NCBI GenBank assembly: GCA_963920635.1
Contig: OY987303.1
Location: forward strand, 46,375,223 to 46,439,222
DNA: 64,000 nucleotides
Source of the DNA: Pseudeuparius sepicola
Taxonomy: Eukaryota > Arthropoda > Insecta > Coleoptera > Anthribidae
Direction: 5' to 3'
In this document: piece by piece, positions 44,567 through 55,330 of the stretch
Position numbering within the stretch: the stretch's first letter is position 1
How the letters are laid out: every line of letters begins with the position of its first letter
The notes under the pieces: generated by a model
The model's database searches: none
The model's input: only the letters and a program-made list of their open reading frames with translations
What the model was told of the DNA's origin: nothing
Position numbers and translations under genes: made by a program

Positions 44567-46022
44567 TAATGGATACTATCAAGAATTGGTAGGCCAAGCA
44601 CAATTATTTGACCACTTTCACCGTCACATACTTACTTTCAACTTAAGCACTATAGATAATACCCTTAAACTTTACCCCGTTAATTTAGTTCTTTTTAATA
44701 CTTCAACGACTTCGTCTTATTACAAAATGTTTAATCAATATCAACTGCTTTATCATGAAACTCTTGACAATTTTCATAAACTAATTCGCCCTAGACAGAA
44801 ACGTGGAATTATGAACTATATAGGTACTTTCATTAAATCAATCACAGGTAATCTCGACGAGAATGATCGTATATTTTTGGAAAAACATATTCAAGCTATC
44901 GAAAACAAGCAATCTCAAATTATTGGCACCCTCAATAACTCTACAACTTATGCCTCACAAACAATAAAACGATATAACATGTTAGTTGAAACTATTAATA
45001 ATAACACAGTTAAAATTGCACAAGATATTAATCTCCTCAGCGACGAATTTGACAAATATCTCTCACTTCATAGCGAAATACTTAATCTCGATCGTTTAAA
45101 TCAATTCCTTCAAAAATTACTTCGAACTATTAATTTAGCTGCATTGCAACAGTCGAACATTGAACTCTTTTCTCTCTCTGAAATTATTAAACTAGAAAAT
45201 CAACTCAAATCAATCTATAATAAAGCCTCTCTCTTATCCGATAACATGCACCCTTTTGAACTAATCGAAACTGCTCAAAGTACAATAATCTCTACAGAAA
45301 GTCAGATACTCATTATCCTAAAAATTCCTATCCTTGATGAACTTGTATTCCCACTCTACCAAGTTTACCCAATCCATAACAAAGAAGATATCGTTTTGGT
45401 ACCCCCTGCTGTTTACTATGGGAATAATCGTTGGTATTCCACATGCACACCTACAGAAAGAAAAATCACCTGTCAAACTATGTCAACAACCAGATGTCAA
45501 CTGCCCACATTAGAAAACTGCACCACTGCCATTCTCCTGCAACCGATCATACATCAAACTAAGAGAAGCCTCATTGCCAGCACAAATCACCCACTCCGTA
45601 TCACCGAAAAATGTTCAAAAACAGAAAAAATCATAAAGCAACCAGCAATCATCCAATCACCCTGTCCAATTCAAATTGAAAATCAATGGTATACCGCCAC
45701 GCAAGAAGAAGCCGAAATCCCAGCCATCGTTCCTGTCAAAATTAATCCCAAGTATCGTCTACAACTAAATCATTTACAGTCTCTTCAAGAAACACCGCAA
45801 TTGTCGGCTATCCAACCCATACACCTAGATCCAGTCGTCATCTCCACAACAACCTGGTCAGCCACACTTCTTATCATCACTCTAATGTGTGTCATCATCT
45901 ACTTCATCCTAAGAAAACGAAAAAGACTCCAAACACTCTTTTTCAAACCAAGAATATCACTCTCAGAACTCCAAGAACTTCAACAACTCAACAAGAAGCC
46001 CGAGGACGAACTTCCATCCTAA
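44550..46022 (+). CDS. env: env: baculovirus-F-like envelope fusion glycoprotein
   Basis: An entry and fusion glycoprotein of the Errantivirus/baculovirus F type. The displayed start is a GTG; the first in-frame ATG is about 60 codons later, so the real N-terminus likely comes from splicing to the upstream ATG at 39711. Counted from 44550: a furin-like RQKR at 82-85, followed at once by the fusion-peptide-type region that typifies this family. Long heptad-like helices lie at about 100-225, and a cysteine-bearing region at about 295-380. One transmembrane helix is at about 437-456, followed by a basic KRKRL and a short cytoplasmic tail. Several N-x-S/T sites are present. There is no internal stop. 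Intactness is seen; function is inferred. Confidence 0.85.
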   Translation: MHPIPNNGYYQELVGQAQLFDHFHRHILTFNLSTIDNTLKLYPVNLVLFNTSTTSSYYKMFNQYQLLYHETLDNFHKLIRPRQKRGIMNYIGTFIKSITGNLDENDRIFLEKHIQAIENKQSQIIGTLNNSTTYASQTIKRYNMLVETINNNTVKIAQDINLLSDEFDKYLSLHSEILNLDRLNQFLQKLLRTINLAALQQSNIELFSLSEIIKLENQLKSIYNKASLLSDNMHPFELIETAQSTIISTESQILIILKIPILDELVFPLYQVYPIHNKEDIVLVPPAVYYGNNRWYSTCTPTERKITCQTMSTTRCQLPTLENCTTAILLQPIIHQTKRSLIASTNHPLRITEKCSKTEKIIKQPAIIQSPCPIQIENQWYTATQEEAEIPAIVPVKINPKYRLQLNHLQSLQETPQLSAIQPIHLDPVVISTTTWSATLLIITLMCVIIYFILRKRKRLQTLFFKPRISLSELQELQQLNKKPEDELPS

Positions 46023-46031
46023 GGGGGGAAG
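46021..46031 (+). promoter_or_regulatory. Polypurine tract
   Basis: AAGGGGGGAAG lies immediately before the 3' LTR, the position of the plus-strand primer. Confidence 0.85.
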
Positions 46032-46228
46032 AGTTATGTTCATCGACCCCACAGCACACCGACCTGGACGAAAACCCCGAATCAGCGGAATCAGCTTTTT
46101 ATTTTTCGTACACCGCATTTCCAATTTATATAAATATCGCGACCGCAATTAATCGATCAGTAATAGTTTATACCCTACGTTCAATAAACCTTTTTAAAAA
46201 CGAAGATTTTCGACCCCGGAACATAACT
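46032..46228 (+). repeat. 3' LTR, 197 bp
   Basis: Same ends and signals as the 5' LTR: TATA at about 46129 and AATAAA at about 46183. I see no difference between the two copies. Confidence 0.93.
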
Positions 46229-47194
46229 TGCTGACATAAACAATAATTCAGGTATAAATTTCGGCGCTTCGGCCGCCAAGGCATCCAGTGGATCAGTCGG
46301 TTTCCTGGCCGCCACTTGGACCACCAACTAGCTACTCGCTGGCCGAATTGAGGACATATAGGTTGACCCATGACCTGAGTTCGTTATTCGGTCTAGCGGG
46401 TAGCGACGGCTCCTACCAGGAAGCTGGAGAACGGGTAATAGGTTGCCGGTTCTGCCCCTCGAGAGTCTCTGGCGACCTATCGCAGGCTGTTGGTGTTATC
46501 CTTGCTCGGTACCAAGAACTGAGCGATTCGTCAACATCAAAAAAAAAGTTCTTTCTAGCGCGAAATAATTCCATACCCTCCTAAGAGTTAGTACTAAAAG
46601 GTTACACCACCACCAGCGTCGAGTTTCGGGGGGAGGGGGTGAAAAGGGCAGGAAATTCTTATTTTTCACAGTTTTCCGTGAATATCTAGTAAACTATGAG
46701 GTTTAGCGCAAACGTCATCCTATGCGCAAATGATATACATTAAATTCAGAACAAGAATTGTTATATTTCTTAACAATTTTTACATAGAATGTTTTTCTGT
46801 TTGAAAGATTAAAACTTGAACTATCAAAAATCTAAGCACAAAACAAGTACTCTTAATCGTAATAAAACTAAGTAACATAAATGAAAATTGGCGATTGTTT
46901 TGAGCTTTTTTCTATAAATTAAATGAAACTTTTTCATTCAAACGTATCGCGTCACTAGGGTATGTGATTCTGTGAAAATTTACATATAAGGAAAAAATTG
47001 CATAATTTTGTCAAATCAGTATTTCCATTTTCGTATGCCTAAATATAAGAATTATTTACTTACCTACTAAAGTGTATTTCGAAACTCGCACTGATTGGTT
47101 AGGACCCAAATAGTATATTTCCTAACAAGTGCGGAAAGGGACACTTTTCCGCACGCGATTGCAGTTGGCTGAACGACGCGTAGCGAGAGGAGAA
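46229..47194. other. Unassigned stretch with an open GC-rich part
   Basis: 46288-46584 is a 98-codon ORF (LRTYRLTHDLSSLFGL, RVIGCRFCPSRVSGDLSQA) of higher GC than its surroundings. I recognise no family. It may be part of an older element. At 47130-47155 a hairpin GTGCGGAAA / TTTCCGCAC precedes the pentamer array. Confidence 0.35.
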
Positions 47195-48202
47195 GAGAGG
47201 AGAGGAGAGGAGAGGAGAGGAGAGGAGAGGAGAGGAGAGGAGAGGAGAGGAGAGGAGAGGAGAGGAGAGGAGAGGAGAGGAGAGGAGAGGAGAGGAGAGG
47301 AGAGGAGAGGAGAGGAGAGGAGAGGAGAGGAGAGGAGAGGAGAGGAGAGGAGAGGAGAGGAGAGGAGAGGAGAGGAGAGGAGAGGAGAGGAGAGGAGAGG
47401 AGAGGAGAGGAGAGGAGAGGAGAGGAGAGGAGAGGAGAGGAGAGGAGAGGAGAGGAGAGGAGAGGAGAGGAGAGGAGAGGAGAGGAGAGGAGAGGAGAGG
47501 AGAGGAGAGGAGAGGAGAGGAGAGGAGAGGAGAGGAGAGGAGAGGAGAGGAGAGGAGAGGAGAGGAGAGGAGAGGAGAGGAGAGGAGAGGAGAGGAGAGG
47601 AGAGGAGAGGAGAGGAGAGGAGAGGAGAGGAGAGGAGAGGAGAGGAGAGGAGAGGAGAGGAGAGGAGAGGAGAGGAGAGGAGAGGAGAGGAGAGGAGAGG
47701 AGAGGAGAGGAGAGGAGAGGAGAGGAGAGGAGAGGAGAGGAGAGGAGAGGAGAGGAGAGGAGAGGAGAGGAGAGGAGAGGAGAGGAGAGGAGAGGAGAGG
47801 AGAGGAGAGGAGAGGAGAGGAGAGGAGAGGAGAGGAGAGGAGAGGAGAGGAGAGGAGAGGAGAGGAGAGGAGAGGAGAGGAGAGGAGAGGAGAGGAGAGG
47901 AGAGGAGAGGAGAGGAGAGGAGAGGAGAGGAGAGGAGAGGAGAGGAGAGGAGAGGAGAGGAGAGGAGAGGAGAGGAGAGGAGAGGAGAGGAGAGGAGAGG
48001 AGAGGAGAGGAGAGGAGAGGAGAGGAGAGGAGAGGAGAGGAGAGGAGAGGAGAGGAGAGGAGAGGAGAGGAGAGGAGAGGAGAGGAGAGGAGAGGAGAGG
48101 AGAGGAGAGGAGAGGAGAGGAGAGGAGAGGAGAGGAGAGGAGAGGAGAGGAGAGGAGAGGAGAGGAGAGGAGAGGAGAGGAGAGGAGAGGAGAGGAGAGG
48201 AG
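47195..48202. repeat. (AGAGG)n pentamer array, about 1,008 bp
   Basis: About 201 units without a visible interruption; only the first units (47186-47200) are imperfect. The plus frame from 47129 is open through the whole array because AGAGG has no stop in any frame, giving an RGEER-type peptide. I take the ORF as an artefact. The array is purine-rich on one strand (pure A/G). Confidence 0.97.
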
Positions 48203-51200
48203 GCGTTTTTTTTAACTTAGCACCCGGCGGTAGTCAAGCTAAAACCGGAGCTGACAAGGAGAAAAGAAGAGATTAGGGTAATATTAAAGTGTGGTAAAGA
48301 CAGTGACAGTAGAATTGTATGCTGCAGACATTAAATCAGTTGAACCTAGAAAATTATTTAAAATTTAGAGTTTGGATTTATATTCATAAAATTAATTTAG
48401 ACCTTGCAGCTACATATTATAAAAATTTCTTTAAAAAATAATGATGTACATGAGCACAATACAAAAAGGAACAATGCTTTTATGATGTGTTATAAGAAAT
48501 CTAAAAATGAACAAAATTCAATTTTTTAAAAAGGGGTAAGTAATTTAAATACAATGTGAAATGAAATAAAAATATACAAACATTTCGACATTTAAAAATA
48601 AATTATTGGAATATATGCACTTAAAAATTAATCTAATAGAGCATATTATTAATTATAACTTTTTTATAAGTGTTGTAATTTGTAATTATTGATTTTGATT
48701 CAAGCATTATTTTATTAAATTAATTAAATAGCTACTGCAGCTAATAAAAATTGTTATTATTATATCTTAAAATATATAGTCTTAGTTTTTATAATAGTAC
48801 AAACATTTTTATAATAGCATTAATATGAAAACTAAGCCAACAAATCATGGATTTTTAATATCTTACTTCCTCATTTTCAAAAGCTAAAAGGAAAATGGAT
48901 GATACTTTCAAGACAGAAAACTCCCTGAAAATCCAAGTCAGCAATAAGAATTCAAGCGTTCTTAGTTTAAAATGAAAGAGAAAAATATAAAATATTAAAC
49001 TACAAAAATATAGAAAAGGATACGCACACACGGTTCGCTCCAAAAAGGTTCCGAGAGACATTATAAATAATTTATATAAAAAGTGAACAGTATGGTCTTA
49101 TATAGTATACATATAATTTTCGTGATAGAAACGTTCTTAGAACAACTATAATGTTTAAAATTAAAATTATGCATATTTTAAATTGTGTAAAAATTATGCA
49201 GAAAGTATTCCCATGTTGCCACTTTGCTCTCATACTCACGAATGAGAATAAAAAATTGTGTTTATTACCCCCAGTATTGACCACTGTCGGCGCTATTGGA
49301 ACCGTAATCGTTTGTTTCTAAGGGGTTAGCAATCATCTAGCAGGACCTGCTCCTGCTGGTATTAGCTTTCTGCTTTAGAATTTTTTTTAACCGAAGAAGA
49401 AATCCGAAAATCCATTACCATCACAGACCTTTCTCATATTGACAAAATTGCACCTACACTATGAGAGTCATTGTTAAAATTTCCGCGAGGTAAACCAAAT
49501 ATTTTGACTGGAATTTTATATAAAAACTAATAAGTAAATTAATATACCTATACCAACTAAATTAATATACCTATACCAACCGCAACTTAGTATTAAGTCC
49601 TAAGAATGTTGAATCTTTACTGTTTTAATTTGCTTCCGTTCCACAATTAAAGTTAGGCTGAATATTACGAGTGCTTAAGCAAGTAATTTCAAAATGCGTT
49701 TGCAAAAGAAATCTATCCGAGGGGTCGCAACCGAGTTTTACCTGCACACTATATTTTTATTAACAAGGGCGACTCATAAGTGGAAAATGCTTAAGTGGCA
49801 TGTGTAACAGAAACCTGAATATCTACAATAGTTGCGCAACAATCACAATCACCCAAATTATTTGAAGAGCAAGGTTGAACCGGTGCACCACACCTATCCC
49901 AAACAGAAACAATAGAACTCAAAAAAATAATAGCCGCTGCCAAGCCTTTATCGAATTATTAATAAATACTTAAGAGCACGGCAATGCCGTGCATATTTGC
50001 AATTTTTGAACTGTGTTTGTTGCCTAAATAGGTACCTACAGTTCTTCCTCTTGTGACTTACTGTACATTACATCAATTATTGCTAAGCTAGGGTTTTTAT
50101 AAACTTAGGTATATTTATATTAGTAGATATCAATAGAATGTTCAAGGATAAAATATGCAATGCAACCTTCAAACTATATGTAGTAAAAATGAATACAAAA
50201 AAGTATGTGTCAACTTGATTAATGGATGTAGATTTGCCTATGCTGACAACTTATTTCAACGGGTTGTTTGATCTATTTTTGTTCCTACTTTGGGTATAAT
50301 TTAAAAGATTGAGGTGCATTGTATTGTAATGCTGAAATCGGCGACAGAAGTTGTTTATGGAAAATCGATTTGACAATAATTATTCAATCAGTCAATTAGG
50401 TATTAATTGATATCTACCTATGAGAAAATCTAACTATTGTTCAAAAGATGCGTTGTGTGTGTTTTGCCTTTACAGCCTGACAAGCTGGCTATCTCCAACT
50501 TCAAACTTTAAGAAATAAGTTGACAATTTGTTATGTTTAGGTGTTTAGGTGGGTACCTACCTACATAATGACAAGAAAGTTCACGCACTGCATAGGTAAC
50601 TATCATTTTACAGACATAAACCAAACAAGTGTAAAGTTGTGGGGTCTAATTTCAAGGGGTCTAATTTCAAGGCCCCAAGGCGTGTGAACATTAAGAATAT
50701 TAGATTTGTTGATAGTCTTCACACGAAAACTCCGAATCCTCTAGTAAGCGTTTTTTCTAATTATTATTTTCCGATTTGCAAAAAGTTTCTGCAGATAGAG
50801 TAGACAGTTTTAAATAAAAGTTGCATCTGGTTTTAGAAAGGTTGGCTTGCTGATTATTAAGCAAATAAATCCGCAAATAACATTTTCTTCCTAATAAAAA
50901 TTTCTTCCTAACTTTTCATTTTTACTTTTTCGTCTATCCATGGTATTCTTTAAAAAACTGTTAGAAAGAAATTTTGAATATTTATTGCGATTTTGTTATT
51001 ATCTTGATTTATGAAATTAATTATGTCTCGGAGATACTAGTCTAGCACAATTATTATGAAAAAATCCGCCTTAATTTCATGGGTAACTGCGATCTTCCAA
51101 ATGAATGTTTGGTAAATTTAATAGGTTTTTATTTCGAAGATACAGGGCTTAAAACAATTAATACCTAAAGGCAAAATTAATTTCACAAACCGTATCTTAA

Positions 51201-51559
51201 AAACTAATGCTCTGACGAAATAAGTTTATTAAGTACAAAAAGTTACTTTGGACAAGCGCCTTAGCTCATTTTTCATAAAAACCTAACACGTAAAACAAAA
51301 GAAATAAAAATAGAAAATACTATAAAACCGCGTGACAGATCCAAAAAGGTGGAAGGAGGATTTATTAATAAATTAATTATTTTTTTACATGCAACTTCAA
51401 CATGCCATATATTGAAATACATGCGTCTAAAAAAATGCCATAAGTACCCAAGAATCTGTGGTCAATGAATTGCCCTACTCTTTAACGCCCTGTGTTTCAA
51501 ACGGCTTCCATAAAATAGGTATGTTATAATAGGTTCGCTTCTTCCCCTTGATCACGGTA
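48203..51559. other. AT-rich stretch with no recognised gene
   Basis: No ORF over about 70 codons has a recognisable domain. Small direct repeats: a 24-25 bp duplication AATTAATATACCTATACCAA at 49538-49580 and GGGGTCTAATTTCAA twice at 50641-50672. AGGTACCTAC-like words recur. Nothing else is supported. Confidence 0.4.
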
Positions 51560-52204
51560 TGATTGCACCCACAGAAATTTTCTGTGATTGCACCCACAGA
51601 AAATATACGCTACGCGGACAGAAGTGCCAATAGCATCGGGCTCGTAAAATATGTATAGCACACCGAAACTTGGTTTTGCCTTGGCCTAACAGATAGTGCT
51701 CGGATGCAGAATCGTTCGATTTTTAAAACCGTAAAATGCCCTCCGCTAAAAGCGCTAGAGGCGCCAGCAGTCAGCTGAAGAGCCTAACCGTGTTGCCGGT
51801 GGTTTAGGAATAAAGGTTTCATAAACGCTGTCTATGCTGGCGACCGCTTTCGGTCATCAAAATCTATTTCCCGGCAGATGGTCAGAGGCCTTGAACTATA
51901 CGAAATAATAGTGGGATTTATTATTTGCTTCGTCTTTGCAGAAGTCGTATGACGTATACTAAGTTATACAGAGTGCTTCAGAGCTAATCATTATCTAATT
52001 AAAATATACGAAGATGTTACAAATAATATATTTTATTCCTGCCTATTTTATTTACTAATTAGGTACCTATACACTTAGTATACGGTAAATATTTGTTCTA
52101 CAATGTAGAAAATATGTACAGGATGTCAATGATGCCAAATTTATCGGTTTTACTATTTAATTTTGGGACTAACTGAATACTTGTTGAAATTGAAATATTC
52201 ATTT
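51560..52204. other. Left inverted-repeat flank of the satellite region
   Basis: A 31-bp sequence at 51595-51625 (CACAGAAAATATACGCTACG and following) recurs inverted at 56024-56054. It is preceded by ATTTTCTGTGATTGCACCCA, which recurs in direct orientation at 56045-56065. 51700-51900 is of mixed composition with no gene. CAGAGTGCTTCAGAGC near 51970 and CAGGATGTCAATG near 52119 are terminus-like. Confidence 0.5.
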
Positions 52205-53379
52205 GATATCATGATCCCCGCAAGGACGTTCCTAATCATTCCAAATGCACGAATTCGTGGTTGAAGAAAATTGTTGGGCGAAAACTATCCCCAGCACCAC
52301 CCTTTTAGGAAAAAAATGATCACTTTATTGTCGGATCCTCGCCGATTTTAGAAAGGACGTTCGTAATGATTTCAGATGCACTAAAATCGTGGTTGAAAAA
52401 AATTTCTTGTGCGAAAACTACCTTCCAGCACCCCTTTAAGAACAAAAATGATAACTTCATTGTCGGATCCTCGCCAATTTTAGCAAGGAACGTTCCTAAT
52501 GATTCCAGATGCGCGAATTCGTGGTTGAAAAAATTTGTTGTGCGAAAACTACCCCCACTACCCCTTAAAGAAAAAAGATAACTTTCATGGTACGATTCCC
52601 ACCGTTTTTAGCAAGGACGTTCCTAAGGATGCCAGATAATGCACAAATCTGTACCTACTTTAAAAAAGTTGTTGGTCGGAAACTACCCACAGCACCCCTT
52701 TAAAAAAATTATAATTTCATTATCGGATCTTGGCCGATTTTAGAAAGTACGTTTTTAATGACTAGAGTCACGAATTCGCCGTTCAAAAAATTTCTTGTGC
52801 GAAAACTAAGTATACCCTCAGGACCCCTTTAAAAACAAAAATGATAACTTTATTATTGTCGGATCTTGGCCGATTTTAGCAAGTACGTTCTAAATGATTC
52901 TAGATTCACTAATTCGCGGTTGAATCTAGATGCGCGAATTCGCGGTTGAAACAATTTGTTGGGCAAAAACTACCCCCCACTACCCCTTAAGGAAAAAAGG
53001 AAAATTTCATGGTACGATTCCCACCGTTTTTAGCAAGGACGTTCCTAATGATTCCCGATGCACAAATTTGTACTTTAAAAAAATTGTTGGGCGAAAACTT
53101 CCCCAGTACCCTTTTAAAAAAATTATAACTTCATTGTCGGATCCTGGCCGATTTTAGCAACTACGTCCTTATATAATGACTCTAGATTCACGAATTCGCG
53201 GTAGAAAAAAATGCGAAAACTACCCCCAGCGGCCCCAGCACCCCTTTAAGAACAAAAATGATAACTTATATTGTCGGATCCTCGCCAATTTTAGCAAGGA
53301 CGTTCGCAATGATTCCAGATGCACAAATTCGTGGTTAAAAAAATTGTTGGGCGAATAATACCCCCAGCATACCCTTCAA
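52205..53379 (+). repeat. Satellite array, plus orientation, about 9 units of 130 bp
   Basis: Units contain AAGGACGTTC-TAATGATTC, CGAATTCG-GGTTGAA, GTTG-GCGAAAACTA-CCCC, and TGTCGGATC-TGGCCGATTT in order. Starts (GGACGTTC or variant) are at about 52222, 52354, 52486, 52618, 52749, 52884, 53037, 53163 and 53298. Units differ by substitutions and indels, so the array is old. Confidence 0.8.
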
Positions 53380-54605
53380 AAAACGACAATAATCAAATTA
53401 AAAAAAAACAATTCGGGGTGGAAAGGGGTAGTTTTTGCCCAGCAACTGTTTTCAACACGGATTCGTGAAATAAGGAATATAGTGATTGCATTTTCAAAAA
53501 ACGACAATAATCAAATTAAAAACAAACTTCCCTTCCGGGGGTGGGAAGGGGTAGTTTTTGCCCCGTAAAGGTTTTCAACCACGGATTCGTGAAATAAGGG
53601 ATATAGTGAATGTCTTTTCAAAAAACGACAATAATCAAATTAAAAACAAACTTTCTGGGGTGGGAAGGGGTAGTTTTTGCCCCGCAAATGTTTTCAACCA
53701 CACATTCGTGAAATAAGGAATATAGTGATTGCATTTTCAAAAAACGACAATAATCAAATTTAAAACAAACTTTCTGGGGTGGGAAGGGGTAGTTTTTGCC
53801 CCGTAAATGTTTTCAACCAAGGATTCGTGAAATAAAGGATACAGTGAATATTAGTGAATGTCTTTTCAAAAAACGACAATAATCAAATTAAAAATAAACT
53901 TTCGGGGGTGGGAAGGGGTAGTTTTTGCCCCGTAAATGTTTCCAACCACGGATTCGTGAAATAAGGGATATAGCGAATGTCTTTTCAAAAACGACAATAA
54001 TCAAATTAAAAATACGCTTTCGGGGGTGGGAAGGGGTAGTTTTTGCCCCGTAAATGTTTTCAACCACGGATACGTGAAACAAGGGAAATAGTGAATGTCT
54101 TTTCAAAGAACGACAATAATCAAATTGAAAATAAACATTCGGGGATGGGAAGGGGTAGTTTTTGCCCCGTAAATGTTTTCAACCACCGATTCGTGAAATA
54201 AGTTAGGTATATAGTAATGCCTTTTCAAAAAATGACTAAATAATCGTCTCAAAAACAATATCTCTGGTGGAGGGGGTAGTTTTTCCTGACAAATTTTTTT
54301 CAACCACTAATTTGTGCATCTGGAATCATTTGGAACGTCCTTGCTACAACGGTGAACATCGAACTAAGAACAATGGAATTATCAATTTTTTAGGGGGTGC
54401 ATGGGGTAGCTTTTGTACGATGATTTTTTTCTACCATGGATTCGTGAAATAAGAGTTATAGTGGCTAGGCTTTCAAAAAACTATCATAGTTGGACCAAAA
54501 GCAATCTATCCGAGGGTTGGAAGTTGGAAGGGATAATTTTTGCTTGTAAATTTTTCTACCACGGGTTCATGTTCATGCATCTGGAATCATTTGGAACGTC
54601 GTTGC
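53380..54605 (-). repeat. Satellite array, opposite orientation, about 8-10 units
   Basis: Units of about 117-130 bp start AACGACAATAATCAAATTA (about 53380, 53499, 53622, 53742, 53871, 53991, 54110). They contain GGGAAGGGGTAGTTTTTGCC and TTTTCAACCACGGATTCGTG. Read in reverse these match the GAATTCGTGGTTGAA and AAAACTACCCC blocks of the first array, so the two arrays face each other at about 53379. The last two units (54250-54605) again carry the TGGAATCATTTGGAACGTC block. Confidence 0.78.
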
Positions 54606-54606
54606 T

Positions 54607-54667
54607 AAAAACGGCGCAGATAATCGGACCAAGAATTATTCTTGGTCCGATTATCTGCGCGTTTTTG
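54607..54667. repeat. Perfect-loop hairpin with 29-30 bp arms
   Basis: AAAAACG-GCGCAGATAATCGG-ACCAAGAAT at 54607-54636 is followed by its reverse complement with one indel and almost no loop. It sits exactly at the end of the satellite array. Confidence 0.85.
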
Positions 54668-54683
54668 AGTCAAAGATATTATA

Positions 54684-55330
54684 CAGGGTAAGTACGTGGA
54701 CATCTTGCGGGAGCAGGTAGGGGATGTCAAAGTATTACGATTAAGCTTAATATCTACGGGTCAAATCTCAGTAGTTACTGAGGTACAGGGCGTTGTAGTT
54801 ATTTTTTTTTTTAAATTGAATTATGGCAATATCTCCCAAAGAACTGAAATTTAGCACTGCTGTGTTTTTGGGGATGGAGAATAAGCTGATAATTTCTACA
54901 TATGTCACAGAGGGCGCCACTTGGTCTGTTTTTGGATCGTGCTTTTACTCGTAACTTTTTTGAGGTTAACTTTTTTATCCTGCAGGTCCATCATTTTAGT
55001 GCATCTTTTCATTCTGCAGCATTCTGCGTAAGTACTCTTGTTTCATAACGATCAAATCAACCGTTTGCGTTTAAATTACCAAAACGTGACCCAAAACACC
55101 TGTTGACTTCAATATTCGAAAAATAAAGTATTCACGTACTGCTTTCAAATATTGCACAACGACTGTACTATCTAAAGCGAGAAAAAAACCCATATGAACA
55201 ATGTAACAAAAAATGTTCACTTTCAATGGAACGGATTGAAACTCTACAAAATTTGGACACCCTATTTCAAGAAAACAAATGTGTTTCAACCAATGTTCAT
55301 TTGGCATTTTTTTCTTCATTTTCAATGTGG
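54684..55330 (+). mobile_element. Half foldback element (left arm and core)
   Basis: The outer end CAGGGTAAGTACGTGGACAT at 54684 (TA before it) is followed at 54786 by inner end CAGGGCGTTGTAGTTATTT, 102 bp inside. From there the sequence follows the core of the element at 29017: ATATCTCCCAAA, AACTGAAATTTAGCACTGCT, TTTTTTGAGGTTAACTTTTT. The mirrored right arm is absent after about 55330. This is either a truncated copy or one that never became palindromic. Confidence 0.72.

Larger units (their letters stand above)
39388..46228 (+). mobile_element. Complete Ty3/gypsy-type endogenous retrovirus (Errantivirus-like)
   Basis: A 6,841-bp provirus: two 197-bp LTRs, primer-binding site, gag, pol, env and polypurine tract, all in the expected order. 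A 4-bp target duplication TGCT lies at 39384-39387 and 46229-46232. The LTRs look identical by eye, and gag, pol and env are all open, so insertion was recent in evolutionary terms. An insect Metaviridae member, with a baculovirus-F-like env as in Errantivirus, is the best fit. It may be transcribed and mobile, which sequence alone cannot show. Confidence 0.93.

Noticed and set aside
47129..48220. 363-codon ORF encoding an RGEER repeat peptide
   Set aside because: It is open only because AGAGG repeats contain no stop in any frame. No non-repetitive coding part, and the flanks look non-coding.
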